Shown here piece by piece: positions 42,888 through 52,157 of a stretch of 64,000 nt of DNA (position 1 is the stretch's first letter; every line of letters begins with the position of its first letter). This DNA is from Paenibacillus oryzisoli (GTDB lineage Bacteria > Bacillota > Bacilli > Paenibacillales > NBRC-103111): positions 1 through 64,000 of the forward strand of contig NZ_LYPB01000045.1 of NCBI RefSeq assembly GCF_001653565.1. Reading direction: 5' to 3'. The position numbers and the translations under genes were made by a program. The notes under the pieces were generated by a model that searched no databases, was not told where the DNA came from, and saw only the letters and a program-made list of their open reading frames with translations.

Positions 42888-44741
42888 TTATTTCTTTATA
42901 TGGCCAATAACTTCATAAACTGCAACCGGTTTTTCTTTCCCTTTTACTTTAATTTCACCGATGGACTCGATCTCAAAAAGACCTTTGACACGCTCATAAG
43001 TCTGCTCACTAATCAAAATTTGCCCTGGCTTCGCATTAGATTCTAATCGTGCTGATAAGTTAACGGTGTCTCCAATGGCTGTATAATCCAACCGCAGATC
43101 TTCAGAACCGATATTACCAACAACCGCAGGACCACTATTGATACCTAATCCGAATTTCACACCGATGCCATAATTCTTAATTAGTTTCTGTTCTAGAATA
43201 TCCGCTTGAGACTTCATCTCAATCGCAGCGCGAACAGCCATTTCAGGATGATTCTCATACTCAATCGGTGCGCCAAACATCGCCATAACGCCATCACCAA
43301 TGAATTTATCTAACGTACCATTAAACTTAAAGATAGCTTTCGTACAGACATCTAGATATTCATTTAACACTTGAATGACCTGTTCCGGCTCTAGTCGTTC
43401 CGACATCGGTGTAAATCCACGAATATCAACAAATATTAATGAAATGTCCTTGCGACTTCCGCCAAGCTTTACATCTTCACCGGACTGCAGCAGCTCGTCT
43501 ACAACGGTTTTGGAAACGAATCGCCCGAATATACCAGTAACCCGATTCCGTTCTTTGCGTTCTTCTAAGTAATGGCTGACTAGCGACCATACATAGATCG
43601 TTACTAGTGCAAATTGTGGATACACCAGCGGTAAGAATGTAGAACCGATACTATAGAATCCTAGCCACACTATGCCATATGCAACGAAAATTCCTAGGAA
43701 AATGAACAAGGCCGTCTTCCCATTGAATTTTTCGAATAAAAATATAGCTAACAAAGATATTAACAAAATAATAGCAATTCCAGCTGATTTCGATACATCT
43801 TTGAAGAATACACTCTCTAGTAACGTTTGAATCATATTGGCATGAATTTCAATCCCGAACATTTTAACCGAGGAGATTGGTGTTGGGTATTCATCCTGCA
43901 TGGCCGTAACAAATGGACCCACCAGTACAATGCTGCCCTTTAGTGGCAGTGGTTTTGTACTATTCAGTACATCAACAAAGGATAGCAACTCATAACCTGT
44001 CGTCGCATCAACCTTTTGTCGAGGCTGTGTGAAGAACTCTGTCGTCACTTGATTTCTATCATTCGTTGGTAAGACTACGTTACCACGCTTCCATTCTCCA
44101 GTTGCTCCATCACGCTTTACCTTTTCATTGTCATCCAAAACAAAATTTGCGAGCGCGACACTGAATGCAGGTATGTACGTACCTTTCTCATCAGGCAAAC
44201 CGACAGGCAGTTTACGTGCTTTGCCATCCTTATCAACAAATACATTGATATGGGCCATTTGGTCTCTTTTGGTTGTTAGGGTTGAGGAGGGATAATCAAT
44301 TCTCTCAGGAACTAGTTCGCCTGCTGACTGTTGTTTGGAGGGATAATTAATCTGTACGGGCAAAATAATATTGGAATACTTCGCTAGCACATCAGCTAAC
44401 GCTTTATCATCTGCTGGATTCTTCGATGGCTCAGCAAGCACAACGTCAATCCCAATAGCCGCTGCACCCGACTGTTCTAACTTCTCTATTACTTGTGCAT
44501 ATGTACTTCGATCCCACGGAAACTTTCCGATGGCAGATAGGGATTTCTCATCGATTTTAACAATCTTAATCCGATCATCCGGCTGACGCTCATCCAACGA
44601 CTTTGCACCACGCAAAGTATCTTGGAGAGGGCCTTCTACAAAATAAAATAAACCACTAGAGTTCACCGTGTAGAAATATGTCGAAAACACCATCAACAAG
44701 AGTCCTACTACTAAAGTCTTAATCCATTTCTTCTTACCCAT
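42888..44741 (-). CDS. CHASE2-domain class III adenylate cyclase
   Basis: A 617-residue membrane enzyme. TM1 is at about 6-28, and an extracytoplasmic CHASE2 sensor domain at about 30-310 (IKIVKIDEKSLSAIGKFPWDRSTYAQVI, AAAIGIDVVLAEPS). Three TM helices follow at about 315-395, then the class III cyclase domain at about 425-610. The metal Asp residues are in FVDIRGFT and GDGVMAMFG. The Lys in LDKFIGDG fits ATP specificity. The Asn/Arg pair is in GDTVNLSARLES. All catalytic residues are present, so cAMP production is likely. GGGGAGG precedes the ATG. cAMP signalling is uncommon in Bacillota, so the output here is of interest. Confidence 0.93.
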   Translation of the reverse strand: MGKKKWIKTLVVGLLLMVFSTYFYTVNSSGLFYFVEGPLQDTLRGAKSLDERQPDDRIKIVKIDEKSLSAIGKFPWDRSTYAQVIEKLEQSGAAAIGIDVVLAEPSKNPADDKALADVLAKYSNIILPVQINYPSKQQSAGELVPERIDYPSSTLTTKRDQMAHINVFVDKDGKARKLPVGLPDEKGTYIPAFSVALANFVLDDNEKVKRDGATGEWKRGNVVLPTNDRNQVTTEFFTQPRQKVDATTGYELLSFVDVLNSTKPLPLKGSIVLVGPFVTAMQDEYPTPISSVKMFGIEIHANMIQTLLESVFFKDVSKSAGIAIILLISLLAIFLFEKFNGKTALFIFLGIFVAYGIVWLGFYSIGSTFLPLVYPQFALVTIYVWSLVSHYLEERKERNRVTGIFGRFVSKTVVDELLQSGEDVKLGGSRKDISLIFVDIRGFTPMSERLEPEQVIQVLNEYLDVCTKAIFKFNGTLDKFIGDGVMAMFGAPIEYENHPEMAVRAAIEMKSQADILEQKLIKNYGIGVKFGLGINSGPAVVGNIGSEDLRLDYTAIGDTVNLSARLESNAKPGQILISEQTYERVKGLFEIESIGEIKVKGKEKPVAVYEVIGHIKK

Positions 44742-44832
44742 ATAATCCTCCCCGAGTTTACTCCTTTCATTGTAAGATGCTAACTGTGAATTGGCAATAA
44801 ATTGTTACAAATTTCCCATCATTTCATCAAAA

Positions 44833-44867
44833 AAAGAGCCCGTTCCCTCTCAGGAAACGAGCTCTTT
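44833..44867 (-). terminator. Terminator of the ferredoxin gene
   Basis: AAAGAGC and GCTCTTT close a stem with CGTT(T)CC/GGAACG inside; on the minus strand TTTTTTT follows. Confidence 0.87.
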
Positions 44868-44909
44868 CGACATTATGCGGTATTCCACAAAATGATTTTG
44901 AAATTATGA

Positions 44910-45203
<294 letters not shown>

Positions 45204-45210
45204 TCAAACC

Positions 45211-45714
45211 TTAAAATTGACAATTCACGAAAAACTGCTCAATGAAGTCTGCAATTCCGCGGATATCGTTCAAATTTAATCGCGGAAGCGCCAAATCATC
45301 ATCTACATTTGTGAGATCAGTTGCAACCGCAATTAAGCTTGGAGCCAATCCTTTTAATAATTCCTTTTGTTCTATTGTACGATAAACACCTATTTTTGGA
45401 TGCTTTTCCTTCTTGAACCCTTCAATAAAAATATAATCAAGATGGTCATACGCTGCTAATTGTTCTTCCAGACAGGGAGACTCCATCTTCTCATAGACAT
45501 GTAAGGCATTCGGAGAAATAGTAACCACAACGTCGGCATCCCTCTCGACAAAAACGGTGGAATCAGCGCCTTGCACTTCCTTATAGTGTCCATGGGCATC
45601 GTGTTTCATTACCCCAATTCGATGGCCGCGATATTTCATTTCAACGAGAAGCCTAGCTATCAATGTTGTTTTCCCGCTATCGGAATATCCCGCGAATCCT
45701 AAGCAATAAGCCAT
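45211..45714 (-). CDS. mobB: Molybdopterin-guanine dinucleotide biosynthesis protein MobB
   Basis: A 167-residue P-loop GTP-binding protein that assists MobA in making the guanine dinucleotide form of the molybdenum cofactor. The Walker A motif is GYSDSGKTTLI, followed by GVMKHDAHGH and DYIFIEGFKKEKHPKIGV, both typical of MobB. It begins 5 bases after the polymerase IV stop, with its ribosome site inside that gene, so translation is coupled. No other molybdenum-cofactor gene is nearby. I placed the start at 45714; a GTG three codons upstream is possible. Confidence 0.93.
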   Translation of the reverse strand: MAYCLGFAGYSDSGKTTLIARLLVEMKYRGHRIGVMKHDAHGHYKEVQGADSTVFVERDADVVVTISPNALHVYEKMESPCLEEQLAAYDHLDYIFIEGFKKEKHPKIGVYRTIEQKELLKGLAPSLIAVATDLTNVDDDLALPRLNLNDIRGIADFIEQFFVNCQF

Positions 45715-45719
45715 GCTCC

Positions 45720-47021
45720 TCACTCTCCTAAGTCTTTATGAAGAGGATTATTTCGCAAATGATCCATTTGCAAGGACGTTCCTCTTACCTTGTGATTTCG
45801 AATTAAGGCAGATGGATCGTCACTCATCATTCCCGCAGTAAGAATGACACCTTCCCCGAATTTATCACGGAGTCCATCCATGACTTTATTAAGATTCTCC
45901 CTGCGCGGCTGTTTCTCGTAATCGAATAAATCCAACTGAACGTAGGATTCTTCCTTCGCAATCAGATTCTGCAGCGTGATGCCGAGGAGCCGAACAGGAT
46001 TACCATCTTCCCACTGATGATCATACAATTGACAGGATGTTCGATAAATATCATCCATATGCTCAGTCGGCGTCGGCAAGGTAAGAGAACGGGTAATGGT
46101 CCTCATTTCAGGATCGCGAATTGTAATCTGAATCGTCGAAGTCATGAGTTCCTGTTTACGAAGCCTTCTCGCTACTTGATCCGCTAAATTAAGCAGGACG
46201 CGATGAATCTCAATGCGGTCCGTATAATCACGCGGCAGAGTCGTCGTGTGCCCGATAGACTTACTCTGCTCCTGCTCAGGATTCACAACCGAGGTATCAA
46301 TCCCATTAGCTGATCGCTTCAAATGGGCCCCCATGACACCGAAATGTTTACTTAACAGTGTCTCATCCGCAATTGCCAACTGACCCAATGTAAAGATCCC
46401 AAGCCTGGTTAGTTTCTCTGCTGTTTTTTTCCCAATTCCATATAAATGCTGACACGGCTTATCCCAGAACACGTTCGGTACATCTCGAAGCCGCAAAACC
46501 GTAATCCCATTCGGCTTCTTCATATCAGAGCCCATTTTAGCTAGCAACTTATTCGGTGCAACCCCAATAGAACATGGTAAATTCAACTCTTGCATAATTC
46601 TCTTTTGAATACTATTTGCGATCTCTAGTGGCGTTCCAAACTGTTTGGATCCTGTGATATCTACAAAACATTCATCAATAGACATAGATTCTACCATTGG
46701 TGAATATCCATAGACTATCTGCATAAACCGACGAGAGAAATTTCGATAGAGATCAAAGTCAGGTTTGATTAAAATAAGGTCAGGACAAATTTTTAGCGCT
46801 TGCCTAACTTGCATGCCTGTCTTGATCCCTATTTTGCGCGCTGCATATGATGAAGTAACGATGATCCCTTTGCGCAGCTCAACACTCCCAGCGACAGCAA
46901 GAGGCTTCCCTTTATACACATCAGGTTCTACAGCTTCATGAACCGAACAATAGAAGGCATTCATATCAATATGTAAAATGACTCTGCCTTGCTTGGGATA
47001 ATGATGTTCAACAGACACCAT
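45720..47021 (-). CDS. dinB: DNA polymerase IV (Y-family, DinB)
   Basis: A 433-residue translesion polymerase. The catalytic acidic residues are in ILHIDMNAFYCSVH and SIDECFVDIT. The palm/finger segment RKGIIVTSSYAARKIGIKTGM and the thumb helix-hairpin-helix (HLYGIGKKTAEKLTRLGIFTLGQLA) are present. The little-finger domain runs to about 360. The C-terminal tail contains QLDLFDYEKQPRRENL, which resembles the beta-clamp binding motif QLxLF. The start at 47021 follows GGGAGG. No SOS (LexA) box is visible upstream. It is transcribed with mobB. Confidence 0.94.
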   Translation of the reverse strand: MVSVEHHYPKQGRVILHIDMNAFYCSVHEAVEPDVYKGKPLAVAGSVELRKGIIVTSSYAARKIGIKTGMQVRQALKICPDLILIKPDFDLYRNFSRRFMQIVYGYSPMVESMSIDECFVDITGSKQFGTPLEIANSIQKRIMQELNLPCSIGVAPNKLLAKMGSDMKKPNGITVLRLRDVPNVFWDKPCQHLYGIGKKTAEKLTRLGIFTLGQLAIADETLLSKHFGVMGAHLKRSANGIDTSVVNPEQEQSKSIGHTTTLPRDYTDRIEIHRVLLNLADQVARRLRKQELMTSTIQITIRDPEMRTITRSLTLPTPTEHMDDIYRTSCQLYDHQWEDGNPVRLLGITLQNLIAKEESYVQLDLFDYEKQPRRENLNKVMDGLRDKFGEGVILTAGMMSDDPSALIRNHKVRGTSLQMDHLRNNPLHKDLGE

Positions 47022-47162
47022 ATTCATTACCTCCCAGGATAATTGATTCAGAATTCAGAGCCGTCTACTCGAGTGAAACATAACCAACCTGAGATGTCAA
47101 AAAAATAATCTTTCAAGGCATCACGATTTTACGTTATGATGTCTTTAGCTCTACATTTATGT

Positions 47163-47168
47163 TATAAT
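47163..47168 (+). promoter_or_regulatory. Candidate -10 box of the citramalate synthase gene
   Basis: TATAAT in the divergent spacer, 92 bases upstream of the start codon. The -35 partner is weak (TGTCTT, 17-base spacing). No T-box or leader peptide is recognised in the leader. Confidence 0.4.
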
Positions 47169-47259
47169 CGTAAATTATACATTAGCGCTTTAAAGCAAGC
47201 GAAACTACTCACATATCGATGCACCAAAGTTACTTTGCTAGCTTTTGAAGGAGGAACCT

Positions 47260-48879
47260 ATGCCAACATCAGTCAAAATCTTCGATACCACCCTACGAGA
47301 CGGAACCCAAGGAGAAGGTATCTCCCTATCCGTAGAGGATAAAATCAAAATTGCCCGCAAGCTCGATGAGCTCGGGGTTCATTATATTGAAGGCGGATGG
47401 CCGGGCAGTAACAGCAAAGACATTGAATTCTTTGAACGCGCACGCACGATGACTTTCACCAACGCCAAAATTACAGCATTCGGAAGCACAAGACGGAAAG
47501 ATTCGATTGCCGCAGACGACATTAATCTGAATAGACTCGTAGAATCCGGCGCGCAAGTCGCAACGATTTTCGGTAAGTCATGGGATTTCCATGTAACGAC
47601 AGCGATTCAAACGACACTTGAAGAAAACTTGAATATGATCTATGACTCCGTACTCTTTTTGAAAAGCAGCGGCATGGAAGTTATTTACGATGCCGAGCAT
47701 TTCTTCGATGGCTACAAGAATAATCCTTCCTATGCGCTGCAAACCATTAAGAAAGCTCAAGACGCAGGCGCAGATTGGATTACCCTTTGCGATACGAACG
47801 GTGGCTCATTGCCTAATGAGATCACCGCAATCGTAACAACAGTTACAGGGCACGTTTCTACGCCAATCGGCATTCACGCTCACAATGATTGTGAACTAGG
47901 TGTTGCCAACTCTTTAGCTGCCGTACAAGCTGGCGCTAGACAAGTCCAAGGGACGATCAATGGCTACGGAGAGCGCTGCGGAAATGCTAACCTCAGTTCA
48001 ATTATCCCTAATTTACAATTGAAACTAGGTTATGACGTTATCACGGCGGATCAACTGAAATCATTAACATCTGTTTCCAGATATATTAGTGAGATCGCGA
48101 ACATGCATATGCCGGTTAACCAACCTTATGTTGGCAACGCAGCATTTGCACACAAAGGCGGCATTCACGTTTCTGCTATTCTCAAGGATGCCAGCACATA
48201 TGAGCATACGAAACCCGAATACGTTGGCAATAAACAACGCGTACTTGTTTCCGAACTTGCTGGCCAAAGCAATGTGTTGGTCAAAGCCCAAGAGCTTAAT
48301 CTTGATTTCAACAAAGAGCATCAGAAAACCAAAGAAATCATCGAGAAGATTAAAGACATGGAACATCAAGGCTATCAATTCGAAGGTGCAGACGCTACGC
48401 TTGAACTTCTGCTGCGCGAAGCTTTTGAAGGACTAGAAGAAATTTTCACTTTAGAATCCTTTAAAATGCTTGTCGAGAAAACAGCGAATCATGCCGTTGT
48501 CTCCGAAGCCATTGTCAAGGTGAAAGTCCATGGTGAAACTATCTATACCGCGGCCGAAGGTAATGGTCCAGTTAATGCCCTTGACAATGCCTTACGGAAA
48601 GCTCTCGTTCAGTACTATCCGGACATTAAGAATGTTCATCTTTCTGATTATAAAGTGCGCGTACTGGACGAGAAAGATGCAACAGCCGGTAAAGTTCGCG
48701 TGCTTATGGAATCCACTGATTTCAACACAACATGGAACACACTGGGTGTATCCAGCAACATTATTGAAGCTAGTTGGTATGCACTTGTTGACAGCTTACG
48801 TTATGCCCTCATCTCCAGAAAACGCGTGGAGCCTGTTAACAAAGAGCAACAAGAGCGATTAGGCTTAGTAAATCATTAG
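47260..48879 (+). CDS. cimA: Citramalate synthase (CimA type)
   Basis: A 539-residue HMGL-like TIM-barrel enzyme joined to a LeuA-type allosteric domain. It condenses acetyl-CoA with pyruvate to give (R)-citramalate, a threonine-independent route to 2-oxobutyrate and isoleucine. FDTTLRDGTQGEGISLSVEDKIKIA is the catalytic N-terminal motif, and GIHAHNDCELGVANSLAAVQAGA carries metal-binding His residues. The C-terminal domain from about 400 includes the regulatory repeat. The EGGWPGSNSKD segment fits the CimA subgroup rather than LeuA. GGAGG precedes the ATG. It is monocistronic with a strong terminator. Confidence 0.92.
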   Translation: MPTSVKIFDTTLRDGTQGEGISLSVEDKIKIARKLDELGVHYIEGGWPGSNSKDIEFFERARTMTFTNAKITAFGSTRRKDSIAADDINLNRLVESGAQVATIFGKSWDFHVTTAIQTTLEENLNMIYDSVLFLKSSGMEVIYDAEHFFDGYKNNPSYALQTIKKAQDAGADWITLCDTNGGSLPNEITAIVTTVTGHVSTPIGIHAHNDCELGVANSLAAVQAGARQVQGTINGYGERCGNANLSSIIPNLQLKLGYDVITADQLKSLTSVSRYISEIANMHMPVNQPYVGNAAFAHKGGIHVSAILKDASTYEHTKPEYVGNKQRVLVSELAGQSNVLVKAQELNLDFNKEHQKTKEIIEKIKDMEHQGYQFEGADATLELLLREAFEGLEEIFTLESFKMLVEKTANHAVVSEAIVKVKVHGETIYTAAEGNGPVNALDNALRKALVQYYPDIKNVHLSDYKVRVLDEKDATAGKVRVLMESTDFNTTWNTLGVSSNIIEASWYALVDSLRYALISRKRVEPVNKEQQERLGLVNH

Positions 48880-48889
48880 TTAGCATACG

Positions 48890-48931
48890 AAAAAGCTGCA
48901 AGAGCACCCATTGCTCTCTTGCAGCTTTTTT
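48890..48931. terminator. Bidirectional terminator
   Basis: AAAAGCTGCAAGAG pairs with CTCTTGCAGCTTTT, with A and T runs on the two sides. It serves cimA (plus) and the TlpA-like gene (minus). Confidence 0.92.
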
Positions 48932-48933
48932 GG

Positions 48934-49470
48934 TCAGCCTTCTTTTAGAAGGTTCGCCATCTTCTTGTCGAGTTCCTTCGGGGAAAGCACATGGATAATT
49001 TCCCTGATTACGCCATTTTTATCGATAAGAAAACTCGTAGGAATGGCAATAACGTTATAGGTATCGGCATTCGCCCCCTGTTTATCAAGCAGTACAGGAA
49101 ACGGAAACTGATAAGTATCCACGAACTTTTTAATATTGTCCATTTTATCCCCCGGCGTCACATTTACCGCATAAAGATCAAACTTACCCTCATATTTCTT
49201 ATACAAATTCACCAGATCAGGCGCTTCCTCTTCACAAGGACCACACCAGGATGCCCAGAAGTTCACAAACATCGGCTTTTCACGAGGCCCGCCAACTGAA
49301 TAGTCCTTCCCATCCAACCCTTGCAGTGTAAACGAAGGCGCTAAGAAATTCACTTTTGCCGCTTGCTCGCTCGGCATGAGGGTTTGTTTATCTTCATTTC
49401 GCACATTTTGATAAATCGCAAAGCCCGCCAGCAGAACGACGAAAGCAATTACGATGAGATTCTTCTTCAC
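48934..49470 (-). CDS. TlpA/ResA-like membrane-anchored thiol-disulfide oxidoreductase
   Basis: A 178-residue protein with an N-terminal membrane anchor (LIVIAFVVLLAGFAIYQ) and an extracytoplasmic thioredoxin/AhpC-TSA domain. The active site is FWASWCGPCEEEAPDL, a CGPC reductant type, with the cis-Pro in AIPTSFLIDKNG. Such proteins keep cytochrome c cysteines or other exported thiols reduced. The start is GTG at 49470 after TGGAGG; an upstream extension lacks support. No cytochrome maturation gene is adjacent, so the partner is unknown. Confidence 0.92.
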   Translation of the reverse strand: MKKNLIVIAFVVLLAGFAIYQNVRNEDKQTLMPSEQAAKVNFLAPSFTLQGLDGKDYSVGGPREKPMFVNFWASWCGPCEEEAPDLVNLYKKYEGKFDLYAVNVTPGDKMDNIKKFVDTYQFPFPVLLDKQGANADTYNVIAIPTSFLIDKNGVIREIIHVLSPKELDKKMANLLKEG

Positions 49471-49599
49471 AGTATCAACCTCCACTCTCTCTATATTATC
49501 TCCAAAGCAGCGAAAATTCCAACATCGCATTCCTGAAGTATGCTTTCATCCTATTTGGGAAAAGTAAACTTACTCTCTGCGATGAAAGGAACCACTGAA

Positions 49600-50910
49600 A
49601 TGAAACCGACAGCTGCGAAACCGAGAGGGAAGAACCCGCTCAACCCAATGAGAATATACGAACACGAAGAAGATTCCTCATCCAACAATGCTAAGAACGA
49701 AACAAGCGAGAAAGGCAACGTTTGGCAATATATCGCACTTGCCTCCATCCCTTTGGTGCTAGTTCTCGGCAATTCAATGCTTGTTCCGATTTTACCAGAC
49801 TTACAAGAGAAAATGGCCATTTCACGTTTCCAAAGCTCTCTCATCATCACCTTATTTTCACTGACAGCAGGCCTTATTATTCCAATTTCTGGTTATTTAT
49901 CGGATCGCTTCACTCGCAAAGCGGTTATTATCCCTTCACTTATCGTATACGGCGCTGCCGGGGTACTAGCAGGGCTTGGCGCCATTTGGAACTCCTACCC
50001 CCTACTTATCGCTTCCAGAGCTATACAAGGCCTTGGAGCCGCAGGTACAGCCCCTATTGCCATGGCACTTGTTGGCGATATATACAAAGGCCCCAAAGCC
50101 AGCAAAGCCCTCGGACTTATCGAAGCCTCCAATGGAGTCGGCAAAGTAGTGAGTCCCATCCTAGGATCTCTTCTAGCACTACTCATTTGGTTCGCACCTT
50201 TTTTTGCTTTTCCACTGTTTTGTTTACTAGCTTTGCTTGCTGTTATTTTCATGATTAAAGAGCCCGCCAAAGAGAAAGAAGCCGAACCACTTAAGCTCTA
50301 CCTGCAGCAAATTAAAGCCATTTTGAAAAGCAAAGGCCACTGGCTCATCCCTGCATTTATAGCGGGCTCGATCACCTTATTCATACTATTCGGTGTACTA
50401 TTCTACCTCTCGCAGATTTTGGAAGAGAAGCCTTACAGCATTGAAGGTGTGCGCAAAGGTCTCATCCTTGCGATCCCCCTACTCTGTCTCGTCATTACTT
50501 CCTATACCACTGGAGCGAAAATCAAACAAAGCGGCAAGCTCATGCGCTGGCTCATGAATATTGGACTCGTGACCATGGTCGTGTCCCTCTCCCTAGCTAT
50601 CTTTCTAAATGGGAACCTGTATGTGTTCATTGGTTTATTGTCACTGAGTGGGATAGGAACAGGGCTCCTGCTCCCATGTCTAAATACACTCATCACCGGA
50701 TCGGTAGAGCGTGAGCAACGCGGGATGATTACTTCCCTTTATAATAGCTTACGATTTATTGGCGTCGCCTTCGGCCCCCCACTTTTCGGTTGGCTAATGA
50801 GCATTTCACACAAGACACTCTTTGTCACGGTCGCCTCATTATCGTTTGCGATGTTAGTTGTGGTGTTTTTCTTTATCAAACCCAAGGCAGAATTACAAGA
50901 ACAATCATGA
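49600..50910 (+). CDS. Major facilitator superfamily drug/metabolite exporter
   Basis: A 436-residue membrane transporter with 12 predicted TM helices after a polar 45-residue N-terminal tail. Family motifs are motif A, GYLSDRFTRKAVIIP, between TM2 and TM3, and the antiporter-type motif SRAIQGLGAAGTAPIAMALVGD in TM5. The AAAGGA site supports a start at 49600. The closest class by motif is DHA1 drug:proton antiporters, but the substrate is unknown. It is divergent from the TlpA-like gene and followed after 42 bases by a JAMM peptidase gene. Confidence 0.88.
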   Translation: MKPTAAKPRGKNPLNPMRIYEHEEDSSSNNAKNETSEKGNVWQYIALASIPLVLVLGNSMLVPILPDLQEKMAISRFQSSLIITLFSLTAGLIIPISGYLSDRFTRKAVIIPSLIVYGAAGVLAGLGAIWNSYPLLIASRAIQGLGAAGTAPIAMALVGDIYKGPKASKALGLIEASNGVGKVVSPILGSLLALLIWFAPFFAFPLFCLLALLAVIFMIKEPAKEKEAEPLKLYLQQIKAILKSKGHWLIPAFIAGSITLFILFGVLFYLSQILEEKPYSIEGVRKGLILAIPLLCLVITSYTTGAKIKQSGKLMRWLMNIGLVTMVVSLSLAIFLNGNLYVFIGLLSLSGIGTGLLLPCLNTLITGSVEREQRGMITSLYNSLRFIGVAFGPPLFGWLMSISHKTLFVTVASLSFAMLVVVFFFIKPKAELQEQS

Positions 50911-50952
50911 TATACTAACCTCATATCTGTGGCATGTGAGGAGTGAGCGCTA

Positions 50953-51378
50953 GTGAGCATACTTATATCAAGGAAATCATATGACGACATGCTCACACAC
51001 AGTATGCGTTCTCTCCCTAACGAAGCATGTGGCATCCTTATTCAGGATGCTTCTTCTTCTGAATATGACGTACACATCCACACATTCATCCCTCTTCATA
51101 ATCATGCTGCACATCCAACACGAGAATTCTCCATCCATCCCGTCGAGCTGCTTCCCTATCTAACCGATAAACGTCGAACGGTCGTCGGAATATTTCATTC
51201 CCACCCTAAGGCTGCATCAATCCCTTCCGCTGAGGACCTTACAACACTTTGGCATACCATTCCAACTTATTGGATCCTTTCCCTGCAACAGAGAGAGAAT
51301 CCTGACTTACAGGTGTACGCCCTAAAAAAAACCACCACAACCGCATATCACAAACTTTCGTTTGTCATCGGTCAATGA
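50953..51378 (+). CDS. M67-family JAMM metallopeptidase
   Basis: A 141-residue JAB1/MPN/Mov34 (Mec/JAMM) zinc peptidase. The catalytic Glu is in PNEACGILI, and the zinc site is IFHSHPKAASIPSAEDL (H-x-H-P-x7-S-x2-D), all intact. Prokaryotic relatives cleave C-terminal extensions of sulfur-carrier proteins such as ThiS/CysO-like, but no such partner is nearby. The start is GTG at 50953 after GAGGAG. Its 3' end overlaps the convergent exonuclease gene by 7 bases. Confidence 0.9.
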   Translation: MSILISRKSYDDMLTHSMRSLPNEACGILIQDASSSEYDVHIHTFIPLHNHAAHPTREFSIHPVELLPYLTDKRRTVVGIFHSHPKAASIPSAEDLTTLWHTIPTYWILSLQQRENPDLQVYALKKTTTTAYHKLSFVIGQ

Positions 51379-52106
51379 TGGCTTAACAAAGCATATAAAT
51401 CACCTAATGTGTCTACATCTCTCGCTCTTATTTCTTCCATGAACCTGGACCATAACTGCGCTGTCATGAGTGCATCCTCAAGTGCGTGATGTCTACCCGT
51501 AACCGGGATGTCATACGCATGTAAGAGTGAGTCTAAACCCAGATTTTTTCGTTTGGGCATGAGCCATTTTGCAATCATCATAATATCCAAAACACGATGG
51601 GATAAGCTCACTTTGGACGTACGCCACAAAGCCGAGTTCAAAAAACTTTTATCATGCCCAATGGCATGCGCAACTAAGATTTTCTGCTGCACGAACTCTA
51701 AGAAATCACTTAATACTCCGATTAAGTCAGGTGCATCACTGGCCATTTCATTCGTAATACCCGTCAACTTTACGACTTCATCTGGAATCTTGCGTTTAGG
51801 ATTCACCATTTTATAAAAAGTATCGCCCATTTGCACTTCACCGCCAATTACGGAGACAGCACCGAACGAGATAATTTCGTCACCATTGTACGGAGAGAAG
51901 CCCGTCGTTTCTAGATCAAACACAACGATTTCCATCGCATGCAATGGAATTTCAAACAAAGAATCTTTACGTTGCTCTTTCAGCATCGACCGTATAAAAG
52001 CCATTTGTTGCGCACTTTGCGCATCAAACATCGAGGTTAAAGCTGGGGTCAAACCGCCCATTTTATACAAATGCCACATACGACCTGCTGGACGCATATC
52101 CTTCAC
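51372..52106 (-). CDS. DEDDh 3'-5' exonuclease (DnaQ/PolC-epsilon type)
   Basis: A 244-residue nuclease. The exonuclease domain begins near residue 56: Exo I VVFDLETTGFSPYNGDEII (DxE), Exo II HAIGHDKSFLN and Exo III GRHHALEDALMTAQL (HxxxxD). All four acidic residues and the His are present. The N-terminal 50 residues (WHLYKMGGLTPALTSMFDAQSAQQMAFIRSML) are an extra helical segment. The start at 52106 (GTG) follows GAGAGGTG. It lies 51 bases after the DUF294 gene, in an operon after amtB. DnaQ-like and DUF294 modules often occur together in bacteria. Confidence 0.9.
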   Translation of the reverse strand: MKDMRPAGRMWHLYKMGGLTPALTSMFDAQSAQQMAFIRSMLKEQRKDSLFEIPLHAMEIVVFDLETTGFSPYNGDEIISFGAVSVIGGEVQMGDTFYKMVNPKRKIPDEVVKLTGITNEMASDAPDLIGVLSDFLEFVQQKILVAHAIGHDKSFLNSALWRTSKVSLSHRVLDIMMIAKWLMPKRKNLGLDSLLHAYDIPVTGRHHALEDALMTAQLWSRFMEEIRARDVDTLGDLYALLSHH

Positions 52107-52157
52107 GCGAGTCACCTCTCCCAACGCAATGAAACGTGATTTCCGATTCCGATATAT

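Noticed and set aside
47021-47100. SOS (LexA) box for DNA polymerase IV
   Set aside because: No GAAC-N4-GTTC-like motif is visible upstream of the gene.
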